Source of the DNA: an uncultured Oscillospiraceae bacterium | GTDB lineage: Bacteria > Bacillota > Clostridia > Oscillospirales > Acutalibacteraceae | Direction of reading: 5' to 3' | DNA length: 14,846 nt | Assembly: GCA_958451705.1 (NCBI GenBank) | Contig: CAUDRD010000010.1 | Span: 1-14,846 of the forward strand | Part shown: one piece after another, positions 13,393 through 14,846 of the stretch | How the letters are laid out: each line of letters begins with the position of its first letter | Numbering within the stretch: the first letter of the stretch is position 1 | The notes under the pieces: model-generated | Databases searched by the model: none | Seen by the model: the letters and a program-made list of their open reading frames with translations, nothing else | What the model was told of the DNA's origin: nothing | Translations under genes and position numbers: made by a program

Positions 13393-13995
13393 TCAGTTTT
13401 TGCCGCCCCAAAATATGTATCCCGAAATTAATACGGCCCTTACCGGCGCCGCTTCAAGGTCACCTGTATTAACCGGCGGAGCAATTAAAAAGTATTCTCC
13501 CGGCTCAGCCTGAGAAAGATTGAGTCCCTCTAAGACCACAACTCCTTTACTTAACAGGGCACGGTGAGCCAATGGCTCAAAATCCCCCTGAGGGTCAATG
13601 GAAAAGCTGTCTATGCCGATAAGCTTTACCCCTCTGAGAGCCAATTCCGCAGCAGCACTTTCGTGTATAAAACCGCCGTTTGTTTTAAACAGCACTCTTT
13701 CGCAGCCGTAAGGAAGATATTTATCTATTATTTCTCCCGTTATAACATTCCCCGCTTCGATTACTGTACAGGGTCCTATGAAAAGCGAAATATCTAAATC
13801 TTTAATACACGCTCCGTCCTCTATAAAGTGCAGTGGAGCGTCACAGTGGGTTCCGTTATGGAGACACGCATACATGGCAGTCAGGTTGCACTCGTCACCT
13901 AACTCCATGCGGCTTAGCTTTTCAGCAACGGGAGACGGATCACCGGGATAAACATCGGCTTCAAATATATTTTTCGATATATCAATGAAATCCAT
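13393..13995 (-). CDS. cyclase-family metal-dependent hydrolase (kynurenine formamidase-like)
   Basis: This 200-residue soluble enzyme belongs to the family that includes arylformamidase KynB and isatin hydrolase. The metal-binding signature H-x-G-T-H-x-D-x-P-x-H is complete: H46, G48, T49, H50, D52, P54 and H56 in LHNGTHCDAPLHF. The later conserved His and Glu occur in LAHRALLSKG and VVLEGLNLS. The start is ATG 13995, preceded by AGGAGG at 8 nt; the frame is open 11 codons further back, but there it overlaps the promoter's -10 region. No kynurenine-pathway gene is nearby, so the substrate (a formamide, lactam or other cyclic amide) is unknown. It has its own promoter at 14017-14045 and is divergent from the GT8 gene. 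Confidence 0.9.
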   Translation of the reverse strand: MDFIDISKNIFEADVYPGDPSPVAEKLSRMELGDECNLTAMYACLHNGTHCDAPLHFIEDGACIKDLDISLFIGPCTVIEAGNVITGEIIDKYLPYGCERVLFKTNGGFIHESAAAELALRGVKLIGIDSFSIDPQGDFEPLAHRALLSKGVVVLEGLNLSQAEPGEYFLIAPPVNTGDLEAAPVRAVLISGYIFWGGKN

Positions 13996-14016
13996 TAAAA
14001 TCCCTCCTTTTTCCAA

Positions 14017-14045
14017 ATAATAGCACATATAATTACCGTTTTCAA
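14017..14045 (-). promoter_or_regulatory. sigma-A promoter of the cyclase-family gene
   Basis: Minus-strand -35 TTGAAA (14045-14040) and -10 TATTAT (14022-14017) are 17 bp apart. The start site near 14010 leaves a very short leader of about 15 nt containing the ribosome site. A cre-like AAAGCGCTT lies at 14056-14064 and a 14-bp palindrome at 14073-14086, both upstream of the -35 box. Confidence 0.72.
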
Positions 14046-14072
14046 ATTAATTACAAAAGCGCTTATTTTATT

Positions 14073-14086
14073 TTACAAATTTGTAA
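14073..14086. promoter_or_regulatory. perfect 14-bp palindrome between divergent genes
   Basis: TTACAAATTTGTAA is a perfect palindrome about midway between the cyclase and GT8 start codons. TTACAAA recurs at 14051-14057 next to the cre-like sequence. It may be an operator for an unidentified regulator, though in such AT-rich DNA a short palindrome can occur by chance. Confidence 0.3.
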
Positions 14087-14141
14087 CCATTTAATACATA
14101 TTTTGAAATTTTTCTTTCAAAAAAAGGTAACAGCAAAAATA

Positions 14142-14147
14142 TATAAT
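14142..14147 (+). promoter_or_regulatory. possible -10 box of the GT8 gene
   Basis: A perfect TATAAT lies 31 bp before the GT8 start codon. No convincing -35 box is found 16-18 bp upstream, where the sequence is A-rich, so the promoter may be activator-dependent or use an A-tract. Confidence 0.4.
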
Positions 14148-14178
14148 GTGCTCACAAAACAAAAAGGAGATATTTGAA

Positions 14179-14846
14179 ATGAAAATGAATATTCTTGTGT
14201 GTCTAAATTCCGGCTATATTCCTCCGTTAAAAGTGATGCTTCGTTCCCTCACTTTCTCAAATCCCGATGACTTTTTTGATATATATGTTTTGCACTCATC
14301 CCTTACCAATGCGGAGATTGAATCGGTTTCCGACTCCCTTAAAAACAGAAAGGCGAAAATTATCCCCATAAAGCTTCCCGATAATTTTGGAGAGGAATTT
14401 CCTATTTTAAGGCACCTTACCAAAGAAGCTTATTTCAGAATTTTTGCCCCGTGGCATCTTCCAATGGAGCTTGATAAAATACTTTACCTTGACCCGGATA
14501 TAACTATAATCGGCAAAATTGATGAACTTTATAACACCGACCTTAATAAGAACTGTTTTGCAGCAGCAAGCCACGGTATTCCGGTAACTCAGCTTTTCAA
14601 CCGTATGCGCCTTAGAATGTGCAAAAATTCACAATATATAAACTCCGGCGTACTCTTAATGAACCTTAAACAGATAAGGGAAGAACACAGCAGGGAGGAA
14701 ATACTTAAATACATAGACAAAAACGGAGATAAGCTTTATTTTGCAGACCAGGACGTTATAAACGGAATGTACAGCAAAAAAATAATTTATGTAAGTCCTT
14801 TAAAATATAATCTTGACGAAAGCTACTTTAAGCTTTACAACAGAAC
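14179..14846 (+). CDS. glycosyltransferase family 8 protein (3' end beyond right edge)
   Basis: About 222 codons are visible of a GT8 enzyme (GT-A fold, retaining), which transfers a hexose, typically galactose or glucose from a UDP-sugar, onto surface glycan. The N-terminus MKMNILVCLNSGYIPPLKVM starts the nucleotide-binding strand. The metal-binding D-x-D is D105-P-D107 in ILYLDPDITI. Further family blocks are YINSGVLLMNL, near residue 155, and FADQDVINGMY. AAGGAG lies 9 nt before ATG 14179; another ATG two codons later is less well spaced. The C-terminal part is missing. It is divergent from the cyclase gene. Together with the phosphoglycosyl transferase at 12596-13201 it hints at a nearby surface-polysaccharide function, but the two are not co-transcribed. 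Confidence 0.9.
   Translation, partial: MKMNILVCLNSGYIPPLKVMLRSLTFSNPDDFFDIYVLHSSLTNAEIESVSDSLKNRKAKIIPIKLPDNFGEEFPILRHLTKEAYFRIFAPWHLPMELDKILYLDPDITIIGKIDELYNTDLNKNCFAAASHGIPVTQLFNRMRLRMCKNSQYINSGVLLMNLKQIREEHSREEILKYIDKNGDKLYFADQDVINGMYSKKIIYVSPLKYNLDESYFKLYNR

Noticed and set aside
13996..14028. Upstream ATG giving the cyclase-family protein 11 extra residues
   Set aside because: It would lie in the promoter's -10 to start-site region, and the ATG at 13995 has a perfect AGGAGG.

Overview
The window looks like a chromosomal segment of a low-to-moderate GC Firmicute, most likely an anaerobic gut clostridium of the Oscillospiraceae/Ruminococcaceae type. The grounds are strong AGGAGG-type ribosome sites, sigma-A promoters with 17-bp spacers, oxygen-independent flavin/Fe-S dehydrogenases, a C-terminally anchored surface protein and glycogen-recycling genes. 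No rRNA, tRNA, CRISPR array, insertion sequence or phage gene was seen. Gene order is compact, and convergent gene pairs are separated by clear intrinsic terminators.

Layout. (1) 1-5870: a flavin dehydrogenase region. A GlpA-like FAD oxidoreductase running off the left edge (-) is divergent from a HutC-type GntR regulator (+), which is followed by a small zinc-ribbon protein (+). Converging on these is a tightly overlapping three-gene operon (-): a GlpA-like flavoprotein with a C-terminal BFD-type [2Fe-2S] domain, a GlpB-like FAD/NAD oxidoreductase, and a Cys-rich DUF1667 protein. This trio is the usual Firmicutes/Thermotogae arrangement proposed for anaerobic glycerol-3-phosphate oxidation. 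Its mRNA leader carries a strong intrinsic terminator directly before the ribosome site, which suggests antitermination control. (2) 5940-8482: a secreted, C-terminally anchored protein of unknown function (-), divergent from a TetR regulator (+), with operator-like repeats between them. (3) 8498-12464: a malQ-glgP operon (-) for breakdown of glycogen or maltodextrin. (4) 12531-13379: a single-domain phosphoglycosyl transferase (-) with a structured leader. (5) 13393-14846: a cyclase-family metal hydrolase (-), divergent from a family 8 glycosyltransferase (+) that runs off the right edge.

How they may work together. The first region probably feeds electrons from glycerol-3-phosphate, or a similar hydroxy acid, through FAD and Fe-S to NAD or another carrier. 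The GntR protein probably controls at least its divergent neighbour, because CG-centred pseudo-palindromes fill their shared promoter region. malQ and glgP together turn stored or imported glucans into glucose-1-phosphate. The phosphoglycosyl transferase and GT8 enzyme point to surface glycan assembly, but they are in separate transcription units.

I found no clearly new multi-gene system. The best leads are regulatory: the leader terminator at 5746-5797, the GntR operator cluster at 1282-1412, the paired TetR-like sites at 7622-7756, and the structured leader at 13224-13293.
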